Below are positions 1-8,108 of a stretch of DNA of 64,000 bases, piece by piece; positions within the stretch are counted from its first letter, which is position 1; every line of letters begins with the position of its first letter. The position numbers were made by a program, and so were the translations under genes. Under the pieces are notes generated by a model. It ran no database searches. It was not told the origin of the DNA and saw only the letters and a program-made list of their open reading frames with translations. The stretch comes from Duganella radicis (GTDB lineage: Bacteria; Pseudomonadota; Gammaproteobacteria; Burkholderiales; Burkholderiaceae_D), in assembly GCF_009720825.1 (NCBI RefSeq), contig NZ_WNKY01000004.1, positions 62,001-126,000 of the forward strand. The letters are read 5' to 3'.

Positions 1-548
1 ACAAAAAGCGACGGCACCTCGGAGGCGGCAAAGTCCGGTTGTTGCAGGTATTGGATCGCCGTTGGGTAGACCACCGGCACGAAGGCCGTGAGATACACCA
101 GCCGGCGGATTAGCGACGGTTCCGCCTCCGCCACCGCGCTCAGTGTCGCGCCTCCCAAGCTGTGGCCCACTAGCACCACTGGGCCGCTGCCAGCGGCGAC
201 CAAGGCACGAATCACCTTGAGCGCACTATCACGGTAATCGTTGAGGGTGAGTGTGGCGAGCGGCGATACCTCAACGGCGAGCGCACCCACGTTCTGCGGC
301 CGGGCTGTGTAGGCGGTGGGAAAGCGCGCGTCGAGGCCATGGCCGGGCAAGTCCAGCATCACGCTCTGATAACCACGCTCGGCGAGTAGGCGTGCCACCT
401 CGGACCAGCACCAACCGCCGTGCCAGGCACCGTGCACGAACACAAACGTTGGCTTGCTAGTGGCGCCGGCGTTGCTACCGCCGCAGGCAGCTAGCGCAAC
501 GCCGGCGATGCCGGCGGAAATATTACTGGCAAAGGTCCTTCGATTCAT
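1..548 (-). CDS. alpha/beta hydrolase with Tat/lipoprotein-type leader (3' end outside window)
   Basis: Reading down from an ATG at 548 the frame stays open to the window edge, so the C-terminus is missing. The N-terminus is MNRRTF followed by a hydrophobic stretch ending LAAC, which combines a twin-arginine-like motif with a lipobox (Cys22). The mature part has the VHGAWHGGW oxyanion-loop region, a DLPGHG strand-turn and a GHSLGG nucleophile elbow, all typical of alpha/beta hydrolase-fold esterases of the salicylate-esterase type. The catalytic Asp/His would lie beyond the window. Substrate unknown. It is transcribed away from the IS110 scar. Family assignment is solid; export as a Tat lipoprotein is inference. 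Confidence 0.8.
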   Translation of the reverse strand, partial: MNRRTFASNISAGIAGVALAACGGSNAGATSKPTFVFVHGAWHGGWCWSEVARLLAERGYQSVMLDLPGHGLDARFPTAYTARPQNVGALAVEVSPLATLTLNDYRDSALKVIRALVAAGSGPVVLVGHSLGGATLSAVAEAEPSLIRRLVYLTAFVPVVYPTAIQYLQQPDFAASEVPSLF

Positions 549-810
549 ACTGGTCTCCTTGATTGTTGGGGTACCAGCAGTCTATGGGGATGTGGATGGG
601 CATGCTGGCTCAAGACTGCCATGACGATAGTCGGATGCTGCCAACTTGACGCGCACTCTGTCCAGCAAGTGCCGAGCGGCGACCTCCCCGGCTGCTTCCT
701 ATCCTCAAGGGATCGGCGGGCTAGATAATCGCCTCATCAAGCAGAGCGGAGGGACTGTTTGGCGTTTTCGAACGGCCAGTAATGGAGAACAGAATGCGGT
801 TCCCGCCCAA

Positions 811-1092
811 TTACGGTGTCGCATTGAACAAGGCTTGGTTGCAGAAATTGGCTGAAGTCGCAAGATGGAAGCTCTCGCGAAAGTCATCGCCAAGCAGGCG
901 CTTGAGCATGCCATTTATCACCAAGCGCTCAGCAAACTGATGCAGTATAGGATTGTGTCGTCGGGCTACCAAGCCAGGCATGTACAGTGCCGCACGCAGG
1001 GAAGTGCTCCCTGTTCGGCCAACTACTGTTCTACCTTTGGTTGTTCTGATATTCCAACCATCGCCTTTGCCAGGACCCGACGCCGTTGACAC
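811..1092 (-). pseudogene. remnant of an IS110-family transposase (C-terminal part)
   Basis: A short leftward frame encodes a segment (KGRTVVG, then SLRAALYMPGLVARRHNP and FAERL) that resembles the C-terminal Transposase_20 region of IS110/IS116/IS902 transposases, where a G-R-x-x-R-x-A-L-Y-x-x-x-L-x-A-x-R-H-N-P pattern is typical. The expected following segment (K-V-A-x-x-A-x-M-R-K-L) is not seen, and nothing upstream encodes the N-terminal DEDD catalytic domain. I take it as a decayed fragment, not a working gene. No terminal repeats were seen. The rest of 549-1119 holds no convincing gene. Confidence 0.5.
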
Positions 1093-1119
1093 GCGCGAGG
1101 GCGCACCGCCTAACCATCG

Positions 1120-1527
1120 TCAGTCCGGAAATCCTTCCACCACAAAGTTGCGGGTGATGCCCGATCTTTGGCGGTAAGGGCGCAACGCCGTGTATTCTGG
1201 CGAATGGTACCAATCCTGGGCGGCGGCCATACTCTTGAATTTGATGAGGACAATGCGCTTTGGTGGAACCCCCTCCAAGGCCAAGGTCTGACCTCCTCGT
1301 GCAAGGTAGACCCCACCATACGCGAGGGCCGTCTGTGCGGCGCCCTCTACATACGGTTTGATGGCTTCGGCGTCTTGGAGATCGAATTCGGCGAAATAAT
1401 ACGCCGGTAACGGCAACGGCATTGCATCGGTCGTCGCGCCAGCCTGCGACGAGATGCCGTGGCCGGCACCGATGGCACGCATAATTGGCACACTCATCAG
1501 CCAACGTAATTTGCTTTTCCAATACAT
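1120..1527 (-). CDS. DUF1330 domain protein
   Basis: Encodes 135 aa. Residues from about 40 onward match the small ferredoxin-like alpha+beta DUF1330 fold: AYYFAEFDLQD at the first strand, a GGVYLARGG turn, then a PKRIVLIKF strand and a W-Y-x-S-P-E-Y-x-x-L-R-x-x-R helix. The first 30 residues are an extra, partly hydrophobic N-terminus that could be a leader or a misplaced start; a G-rich SD-like run precedes the ATG. Function of the family is unknown. The AraC gene just upstream on the same strand could be its regulator, but 494 bp separate them. Confidence 0.75.
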   Translation of the reverse strand: MYWKSKLRWLMSVPIMRAIGAGHGISSQAGATTDAMPLPLPAYYFAEFDLQDAEAIKPYVEGAAQTALAYGGVYLARGGQTLALEGVPPKRIVLIKFKSMAAAQDWYHSPEYTALRPYRQRSGITRNFVVEGFPD

Positions 1528-2021
1528 TATTCCCCCAGTGAATATTTAAGATGGAAGCTCGACGGACTGAGATCTCATCAACCAGCCCGATGTCATTCCA
1601 GCCGTCTTACCCGCAGCTCCCGACAAGCCTTGGGGCAAGGCCATATGGCCAGCTTGACGGGTCTGCCAAGCCGTCGCTTCCATGGCGTCACCGGTGTATC
1701 CGGCACTGTGCACGAGGCCGTGAACGTCGCGCATATTAGCCTGCTTTTCATGAAATAAAGGAGCTTGAGCATAACGCGGCGGCGCGGCAATGAATGGCTG
1801 CTGGCTGCCAGCCAAGCGGACGCATCGGGACAGAGCGACCCTCCCTGGTCGCCTCCCATGCGGCATGGAATAGACTCGGCGGTGGCGCCGTCAACGCCAT
1901 GACATCAATGGCGCATGAGCGCATCGACAAGTGACCGGAGCAGCCAGTCACTGTGCCGGACATCGTCGGCTTGCGTCGGGCTGGGGCGCTGCCGATAGTC
2001 CGCTTCCTCCGGGGGAGGTTT
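1528..2021. other. non-coding or decayed stretch
   Basis: About 490 bp between the DUF1330 gene and the AraC gene. Short open frames exist on the minus strand (for example 1546-1734, 62 codons), but their products show no family I recognise and no good ribosome binding site. I see no repeat, terminator or RNA gene here. The stretch may be degraded coding sequence left beside the IS110 scar. Confidence 0.4.
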
Positions 2022-3005
2022 TCAGTTCTTGGTTCGTGCCCGAGCCGGACTGACCCCGATGCGCCGCTTGTAGGCCCGGGCAAAATGGGATGGGTCCGTA
2101 AGGCCAACCCGATAGCCAATTTCAGCGATGTTCAGCCTAACAAAAGCCGGCGAAGTGAGCATGCGGTGCGCCAAGGCTATGCGCTCCGTCATCAGGATCT
2201 CGGCAAAGGTGCAGCCAGCGATAGCTAAGTGACGATGGAGAGTACGTACAGACACACACACGTCATCGGCGATGGACGACGCCACCAGACCCGGCTCGGC
2301 GCAACGAACTCGGATCCCTTGCTTGATCTTCTCCACCAAGGCGCCACTGCGGCTGGAACCAACCTCCCCTGAGGTATGCGCCTGGGCGGTTAGCGACAGC
2401 AGCGCACCGATCTGATCCGCGATGAGCCGCGCCGGCAAGACCAGACTTTCGACGCTGTCCACGGTCAGCTGCTGTAACAAGGTGCGCAAGGCCAGCCCCC
2501 AACCTTGCTGCCCGTCGAGCCGACGCCCCAAGAGTTGTTGCGAAGCGGGAAGCCAAGTTTCCAGCCATCCAATTGGCAACTGCACAGATACCGTATTCGC
2601 CGAGGTGGGGAAGTTCAATTCATAGCGGCTGCGAGAATCGAGCACGACCATGTCACCAGGCAGCAAGTGGGAGGCGATATGCTCCTGCGATACCTGCCAG
2701 GCGGAAGTGGTGTTGCAAATTAGATAGCTGTAATTGTCCCGACTACGGGCAATGTCGGCCTTGCGCCGATAGATGTTCTGGGGCGTATGCGTAACGCAGT
2801 TCACCACCAATGCATCCAGTGAGACCGCCTCCAGCCGGGCATGGAAGTGTTCGACGTTGTAAGCCGATGCGTGCATTTCCAGGAAAGCCTCGCAGATAGC
2901 ACCGATCCAGTAGTCCAGTCGCTCAGCCGGTGGCAACTGTTCAGTAGACCAGATTTTGGAGCGGGTATCATTGATAGACACTGTCATGCCTCTTGAATAA
3001 TCCAT
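2022..3005 (-). CDS. AraC-family transcriptional regulator
   Basis: 327 aa. Residues ~15-200 look like the AraC_binding_2 ligand/cupin-like domain (includes LLPGDMVVLDSRSRYEL). The last ~100 residues are the double helix-turn-helix of AraC/XylS proteins: VSVRTLHRHLAIAGCTF in the first, IAEIGYRVGLTDPSHFARAYKRRIGVSPA in the second, whose last part is the family signature. An alternative ATG lies six codons in (2987). It is alone on the minus strand; possible targets are itself or the downstream DUF1330 gene. The effector cannot be inferred. Confidence 0.85.
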   Translation of the reverse strand: MDYSRGMTVSINDTRSKIWSTEQLPPAERLDYWIGAICEAFLEMHASAYNVEHFHARLEAVSLDALVVNCVTHTPQNIYRRKADIARSRDNYSYLICNTTSAWQVSQEHIASHLLPGDMVVLDSRSRYELNFPTSANTVSVQLPIGWLETWLPASQQLLGRRLDGQQGWGLALRTLLQQLTVDSVESLVLPARLIADQIGALLSLTAQAHTSGEVGSSRSGALVEKIKQGIRVRCAEPGLVASSIADDVCVSVRTLHRHLAIAGCTFAEILMTERIALAHRMLTSPAFVRLNIAEIGYRVGLTDPSHFARAYKRRIGVSPARARTKN

Positions 3006-3435
3006 GCTTTTCCATTCATACCTTTAAGAATAATCCCTGAGGTTGGCTATGCCGCCAAAAACATCCGGCGCAACCAAATCCTAGATTCACCTTACGATCG
3101 CGCCAGCCAAAGGCCCGCCTCAACTATTGGATATTTCATCACTACAGCCACTCGTCCTGATTGCCTAGCCGCCGAGCCACATCGATGGTAAGCGCAAGGC
3201 GACGATAACGCCTCGGAAATTGGCGATTTAGAGCGCGTTTCGTAGTATAGGCCTGACCAATGATTTGCAGTAACTGCAGCAGCCGTTCAGTGGCTCCCAT
3301 CGGTGATACCGCGTCGAACCGTTCGTCGCTATTGCCCTGGAGCTATTCAGTTGGCAGTCCATTGGCATTGCAATGATGCAATTGCCTGGAATGATGTCCA
3401 TAGATTTGTCTCCCTGTCCATCGCCGATTTCAGGC
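3006..3435. other. intergenic stretch with at most one tiny open frame
   Basis: 430 bp upstream of the AraC gene and downstream of the PEP-mutase-like gene, visibly more AT-rich than the surroundings. The only open frame I noted is leftward, 3300 to 3142 (52 codons from ATG, Arg-rich in the middle, ending GNQDEWL), with no recognisable family and no strong SD. I give it no function. It probably also holds the AraC promoter near 3006-3060 and the 3' end of the polB transcript, but I could not identify a clear terminator. Confidence 0.35.
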
Positions 3436-4218
3436 TTAAGGCTTGACGAACAGCGCTTGCAGGTCGCCGTAGGGCATGGCCTTGGCGATCAGGGGGCCGG
3501 CGTTGCCGGTGGTGAGGAAGTCTTTGGCCATGCCGGCCGCGACTGCCCACAGGGCTTGCGGAATGCCGGAACCGGCGCTCAGGCGGGCGACGCCCAGCTG
3601 GTGCAGTTCGTCGGCCGAAGGTAGGCCGGGCCAGTCCATCACGTTGACCGGCAGGCCGGCGCCGGCCACCACGGCCTTGATGTCATCCACCTTGCAAATG
3701 CCCGGTACGAACAGGCCGCTGGCGCCGGCTTCCTTGTACAGCGCGGCGCGCTTCAACACTTCCGCCACGCGCTCGCCTTCAGGCGCCAGGCCTTTCAGAT
3801 AGACGTCGGTGCGGACGTTGATGAAGATGTCCCGGCCCAGCGTGCGGATGGCACGGATTTTTTCCACCATCAGCGACGGCGCGTCGTGGCCATCCTCCAG
3901 GTTGATGCCGGCCACGCCGACTTCGATCAGACGCAACACGTTGCGCGCCACTTGACCAGGATCGGACGAGTAGCCGTTTTCAAAATCCACCGACAGCGGC
4001 ACCGTCAGCACACGCGCGATGTTGGCGGCGACGGCAATCGCGCTGTCCACCGGCAGATGGTCGTTGTCGGCATAGCCTTGCGCCCATGCCACGCCGGCGC
4101 TGGTGGTGGCGATGGCCGGCGCGCCCAGGCTTTCGAACAGGCGCGCGCTGCCGGCGTCCCAGGCGTTGGGCAGGTGCAGCAGTTTGCTGCCGTCGTGCAG
4201 TTGCTTGAATTGGTTCAT
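3436..4218 (-). CDS. isocitrate lyase/PEP mutase superfamily enzyme
   Basis: 260 aa, the usual length of the short PEP-mutase/2-methylisocitrate-lyase-like branch. Visible landmarks are LHLPNAWDAGSARLFE at the N-terminus, TTSAGVAW, the metal-site strand VDFENGY, GINLEDG, and FINVRTDVYL. The ICL signature KKCGH is absent, so it is not a classical isocitrate lyase. Members make or break C-C or C-P bonds next to a carboxylate; the exact substrate is not predictable. A good SD (AAGGAG) precedes the ATG and only 9 bp separate it from polB, so the two are probably co-transcribed under SOS control. Confidence 0.85.
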   Translation of the reverse strand: MNQFKQLHDGSKLLHLPNAWDAGSARLFESLGAPAIATTSAGVAWAQGYADNDHLPVDSAIAVAANIARVLTVPLSVDFENGYSSDPGQVARNVLRLIEVGVAGINLEDGHDAPSLMVEKIRAIRTLGRDIFINVRTDVYLKGLAPEGERVAEVLKRAALYKEAGASGLFVPGICKVDDIKAVVAGAGLPVNVMDWPGLPSADELHQLGVARLSAGSGIPQALWAVAAGMAKDFLTTGNAGPLIAKAMPYGDLQALFVKP

Positions 4219-4227
4219 GCGGTCTCC

Positions 4228-6597
4228 TTAAAATAGACTGGCTTGCGCCGTGGTCAGGCTGGTGAAGCTGTCGTTCATCGGCAGCAGGATGGAATCGGCA
4301 ATCGGTTGCAGTTGCTTGCTCAGATAATGTTCGTAGTCGATATTGGACCGCATGACTTCCAGCGGCTCCGGGCCGCCGGTGGTCATCACGTAGCTGATCC
4401 AGCCGCCGTTCTGGTAACGCAGCGGGCGGCGTTGCGATTGATTGTACTCATCGGCCAGGCGCGCGGCGCGCACTTGCGGCGGCACGTTGACTTTGTATTC
4501 CTCCAGCGGCTGGCGCAAGCGCTTGCGGTACACCAGCAGGTCATCGTAAGCGCCCGACATGGTCTTGCGCGCATACTCGCGCACATATTCCTGGTAGGGC
4601 TCGTCCTTGAAGATGCGCAGGAACAGGCCTTGCTGGAATTGCTGCGCCAGCGGCGTCCAGTCGCTGCGCGCCACTTCCAGCCCGCGATAGATGACTTCTT
4701 CCTCGCCCTTGCTGTTGATGATCAGGCCGGCGTAGCGCTTCTTGCTGCCCAGGTCGGTGCCGCGGATGGTGGGCATGAAGAATTTCTGGTAGTGGGTGTC
4801 GAATTCGATTTCCAGATGACAGTCGAGGCCGTGCTTTTCCTTCAGCATGGTGCGCCACCAGTGGTTGATGTAGTCCGCCAGCTCGGCGCCGATGGCCAGC
4901 GCTTCCTGGTTGGGATGTTCCTTTTTCAGCCAGATGAAGATGGAGTCGGTGTCGCCGTAGATGACGTCGTAGCCGCGCGCCTCCACCAGCTCGCGCGTCT
5001 GCTTCAGCATCTGGTGGCCGCGCAGCGTGACCGAGGACACCAGCCGTGGGTTGAAGAAGCGGCACTCGCTCGCGCCCAGCACGCCGCAGAAGGAGTTCAT
5101 CAGCAGCTTGAGCGCGGTGGACAGCGGCTCATTTTTTGCGCGCTTGGCGGCGTCGCGCTGCTTCCAGATTTCGGTGGTGATGGCCGGCAAGCAGTGCTTC
5201 TCGCGCGAGAACACGGTGCCGTTCACGCCCTCCACCACGTCGGCCTTGTCGGTGGCGATTTCGCCTTCGATCAGGCCGACCGGATCGACCAGGAAGGTGC
5301 GGATGATGGAGGGATACAGGCTCTTGTAGTCCAGCACCACCACCGAGTCATACAGGCCGGGCTTGGAGTCGATCACGAAACCGCCCGGCGAGGCGCCGCC
5401 GCTGATGTCGCCGACATTCGGCGCGACATAGCCCTCGCGATGCATGCGCGGCAGGTAGTGATGGTTGAACGCGGCAATGGAGCCGCCCAGATGGTCGGCC
5501 TGCAAGCCGGTGACCGTGGCGCGCTCGATCATGAAGGCCAGCAGATTGGCCTTGTGGAAGATGCGCGTGACCAGCTCGCAATCTTTCAGGTTGTAGGTCG
5601 CCAGCGCCGGCTTGTCCTCATGGAAGCGGCGTTCGATTTCCGCCATCTTGTCGTAGTCATCGCCGATTTCCTTGCCCTCGCCCAGCATGGCCTGCGCCAC
5701 GTTTTCCAGACTGTACGACGGGAACATCCACGACGCCGCCTTGAGCGCATCGATGCCATCCAGGATGATGCGGCCGGGCACAGGCGCAAACCAGTAGTCC
5801 TGCTTGCCCGGATGCTCGCGCCATTCGATGGCCTTGCCCTCGCGGCCCAGCGCCAGCGGCACCTTGAATTTGTCGGCGTTCTTTTGCAGCACGCGCAGGT
5901 CGAACTGCACCACGTTCCAGCCGATGATGACGTCGGGGTCGTGACGCGCCAGCCAGGCGTTCAGGCGTTCGATCAGCTGGCGCGGTGCGGCGCAGTATTC
6001 GAGATCGAAATCCAGCGCCGGCGGCTCGGCCGGCGCCGTGCCCAGCATGTAGACCTGGCGCTGGCCGCAACCTTCCAACGCGATCGAATACAGGTCGCCA
6101 AAGGCGCTGGTCTCGATATCCAGCGAGACCATGCGTAAGGTCGGCCGGTAGTCCGGCGCGGGTTTGAGCTTGCAGTTGTGGATGACGGCGCCGCTGGCGT
6201 GGCCGCCCTCGGTGTGCACGGTGGCGGTGATGAAACGCTCCATCAGGTAACGCTCGGGCGGGCGGATGTCGGCCTCGTACAGCTTGATGCCGTGGTCGCG
6301 CAGGTTACGCTCCAGCGCGGTCAGCTGCTTGTAGCGCGAGGCGTACACGCCCAGCACCGGCCGCTGCTGAAACGTCTTGAGTTGCAGTTCGCGCAGTTCG
6401 ATGCCCGCGTCCGGCTTGATTTGCGCCTCGATGGCCGAGCGCAGGGAAGCCTCGGCAAAGGCAACCGAGGTTTGGGCGGTGAGGCGGACTTTCCTGGGGC
6501 CGGCGTCGGTCGCCAGCCAGAAATCAATCTCCGTGCCGGTGGGCGTGTCGCGCCAGTGGCGGGTCAGGATGAAGCCGGTTTGTGCGGTATGCGACAT
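4228..6597 (-). CDS. polB: DNA polymerase II (family B, SOS-inducible)
   Basis: 789 aa, close to E. coli Pol II (783 aa). The start at 6597 gives MSHTAQTGFILTRHWRDTP, which matches the known Pol II N-terminus; an upstream in-frame extension runs through the LexA box and is rejected. Proofreading exonuclease motifs are intact: SLDIET (D160, E162), GWNVVQFD (N228, D233) and YNLKDC (Y335, D339). Polymerase motifs are DYKSLYPS (from D423), the motif B helix ending NSFCG (~501-505) and YGDTDS (547-552). It copies damaged DNA and restarts forks in the SOS response. A perfect LexA box and a TATAAT box sit directly before the start codon. Confidence 0.96.
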   Translation of the reverse strand: MSHTAQTGFILTRHWRDTPTGTEIDFWLATDAGPRKVRLTAQTSVAFAEASLRSAIEAQIKPDAGIELRELQLKTFQQRPVLGVYASRYKQLTALERNLRDHGIKLYEADIRPPERYLMERFITATVHTEGGHASGAVIHNCKLKPAPDYRPTLRMVSLDIETSAFGDLYSIALEGCGQRQVYMLGTAPAEPPALDFDLEYCAAPRQLIERLNAWLARHDPDVIIGWNVVQFDLRVLQKNADKFKVPLALGREGKAIEWREHPGKQDYWFAPVPGRIILDGIDALKAASWMFPSYSLENVAQAMLGEGKEIGDDYDKMAEIERRFHEDKPALATYNLKDCELVTRIFHKANLLAFMIERATVTGLQADHLGGSIAAFNHHYLPRMHREGYVAPNVGDISGGASPGGFVIDSKPGLYDSVVVLDYKSLYPSIIRTFLVDPVGLIEGEIATDKADVVEGVNGTVFSREKHCLPAITTEIWKQRDAAKRAKNEPLSTALKLLMNSFCGVLGASECRFFNPRLVSSVTLRGHQMLKQTRELVEARGYDVIYGDTDSIFIWLKKEHPNQEALAIGAELADYINHWWRTMLKEKHGLDCHLEIEFDTHYQKFFMPTIRGTDLGSKKRYAGLIINSKGEEEVIYRGLEVARSDWTPLAQQFQQGLFLRIFKDEPYQEYVREYARKTMSGAYDDLLVYRKRLRQPLEEYKVNVPPQVRAARLADEYNQSQRRPLRYQNGGWISYVMTTGGPEPLEVMRSNIDYEHYLSKQLQPIADSILLPMNDSFTSLTTAQASLF

Positions 6598-6603
6598 GTC
6601 AGA

Positions 6604-6625
6604 ATTATACTGTATGCGCATACAG
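6604..6625 (-). promoter_or_regulatory. LexA (SOS) box abutting the -10 box of polB
   Basis: Positions 6610-6625 read CTGTATGCGCATACAG on either strand, a perfect palindrome matching the CTGT-N8-ACAG LexA consensus. Read leftward it is followed at once by TATAAT (6609-6604), then six bases and the polB ATG. LexA bound here would cover the promoter spacer. No strong -35 hexamer is visible. Confidence 0.9.
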
Positions 6626-6631
6626 TTTGCA

Positions 6632-7297
6632 TTAATCCAGCTGCGCCCAGCCTCCCGCCTTGTACGACAGCCGCAAGGCCGCCGGGCCGCGTGGCGCCGG
6701 ACGGTGCTCCGGCCGGCCCGGCGTGCCCGGTCGTTCGACGTCGAAGGCCACGCCGTCGAGGCTGATTTCAACCGTGGCGCCATCCTCGTCGCGGCCGGAG
6801 AACAGCAGCAAGGCGCCCGGTCCGCGCACGGCGCCGCGCACCGTGCTGAGGCCGGACCAGCGATAGCTCATCAGATCGCCAGTCAGGCGGCTGGCGGCCT
6901 GCACCAGCGGCAAGCGTTCCTCATGCGTCGGGTCGCCGCCGCTGATCCAGTGCAGATGGATTTCGCACAGGCGGCCGCATTCGGCGCCAAAGATATAGCG
7001 CAGGCGGGCCGGGCCGGGTCCGGGCGGCAACGCCGGCAGCGTCAGCTCCAGCCGGCGCTCGCCGCTCAGGCTGTCGATTTCGTAGCGCGGCGCGCCCTCC
7101 GCCCGCGGATGTTCGCGGGCGACGATCCCCATCACGGTGGGCAGGTCCATGCCCCAGCGCGCGCGGCCGTAACCATTGCAGCGGTAGCGATGCTCGCGCA
7201 CCTGCCACGAGCGCGGCTGGCCGGTCAGCGACAATTCCAGCATGGGACGGCGCCACGGACGGGCGCCCGGCGCGGGCAGAGTATTGGAGAGGTGCAT
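6632..7297 (-). CDS. uncharacterised protein upstream of polB
   Basis: 221 aa, no family recognised with confidence. It has no signal peptide or membrane segment. The product is rich in Arg and Gly, with strand-like segments (RRLELTLPALPPG, LRYIFGAECGRLCEIHLHWISGG, GALLLFSGRDEDGATVEISLDGVAFDV) suggesting a beta-rich fold. The stop is only 7 bp before the LexA box, so polB has its own promoter inside the gap. An internal ATG (7243) is a possible later start; neither has a strong SD. Reading-frame length and codon use support a real gene. Confidence 0.6.
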   Translation of the reverse strand: MHLSNTLPAPGARPWRRPMLELSLTGQPRSWQVREHRYRCNGYGRARWGMDLPTVMGIVAREHPRAEGAPRYEIDSLSGERRLELTLPALPPGPGPARLRYIFGAECGRLCEIHLHWISGGDPTHEERLPLVQAASRLTGDLMSYRWSGLSTVRGAVRGPGALLLFSGRDEDGATVEISLDGVAFDVERPGTPGRPEHRPAPRGPAALRLSYKAGGWAQLD

Positions 7298-7352
7298 CGA
7301 TGGTCATGCGTGATAAAACCAGTTGTATTCTAGGTTGCCGGTTCGCCCTTGT

Positions 7353-7374
7353 ATGTAGCACGAAAGTGCTACAT
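7353..7374. promoter_or_regulatory. perfect inverted repeat between divergent genes
   Basis: ATGTAGCAC-GAAA-GTGCTACAT: 9-bp arms with a 4-base centre, 39 bp before the response regulator start and 56 bp before the divergent gene start. It lacks a T-tract in either direction, so an operator (perhaps for the adjacent NarL/LuxR-type regulator) fits better than a terminator. Confidence 0.5.
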
Positions 7375-7412
7375 CCGGCCGTGGGCCTGCTCATCCGGCG
7401 TAAAATGGCCGC

Positions 7413-8108
7413 ATGAAGCACACCGAACCAGCAGACACCCGCCCGATCCACGTCGCCATCGTCGAGGACGATCCCGATTTCAGCAACGCCCTCAGCCTGG
7501 TGGTGCTGAACTCGCCCGACATGCAACTGGTGGGCCGCGCCGGCACCCAGGCCGAGGGCCTGGCTTTGCTGTCCGGCCCGCCGGCCGACGTGCTGCTGGT
7601 CGACCTGGGCCTGCCGGACGGTTCCGGCATCGCCGTGATCCGCGCGGCGGCCCTGCACTGGCCCAGCTGTAGCATCATGGTGAGTACCAACTTCGGCGAC
7701 GAGACGCATGTGATGCGCTCGATCGAGGCCGGCGCGGCCGGCTACCTGCTCAAGGACAGCTCGCCGGCCAAGATGAGCGACGAGATCCGCAGCCTGGCCA
7801 ACGGCGGCAGCCCGATCAGCCCCATCATCGCGCGCCAGGTGCTGGCGCGCTTCCGCGATACGCCGACCGTGCCGCCGGCCAGCGCCAGCAGCGGCGCCGG
7901 CGAAGACAGTCCGCCGCTGCTGTCCCAACGCGAGAAGGAAGTGCTGGATTACATCACCAAGGGCTTCACCGTGCACGAGATCGCCAACCTGATGCAACTG
8001 TCGCACTTCACCGTGCGCACTTTCGTGCGGCGCATCTACAGCAAGCTCAAGGTCACATCCAAGGCCGAGGCCATCTTTGAAGCGCGCACCCAGGGCCTGC
8101 TGTCCTGA
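7413..8108 (+). CDS. NarL/LuxR-type response regulator
   Basis: 231 aa. Residues ~12-130 form a receiver domain with the acidic pocket ED18-D20, phospho-acceptor Asp64 in LLVDLGLPDGSG and Lys114 in YLLKD. Residues ~168-231 are a LuxR-type helix-turn-helix (LLSQREKEVLDYITKGFTVHEIA onward). A 35-residue Pro/Ser/Ala-rich linker joins them. Its TGA overlaps the ATG of the next gene by one base, so regulator and sensor kinase are translationally coupled. DNA target unknown; the inverted repeat at 7353-7374 is a candidate. Confidence 0.92.
   Translation: MKHTEPADTRPIHVAIVEDDPDFSNALSLVVLNSPDMQLVGRAGTQAEGLALLSGPPADVLLVDLGLPDGSGIAVIRAAALHWPSCSIMVSTNFGDETHVMRSIEAGAAGYLLKDSSPAKMSDEIRSLANGGSPISPIIARQVLARFRDTPTVPPASASSGAGEDSPPLLSQREKEVLDYITKGFTVHEIANLMQLSHFTVRTFVRRIYSKLKVTSKAEAIFEARTQGLLS

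Noticed and set aside
4243..6138. 631-codon open frame on the plus strand opposite polB
   Set aside because: Antisense product of GC-rich codon bias; polB on the other strand has all exonuclease and polymerase motifs.
6598..6783. 62-codon N-terminal extension of polB
   Set aside because: It reads through the LexA box and -10 box and the upstream gene, has Arg-rich shadow-like sequence, and the known Pol II N-terminus starts at 6597.
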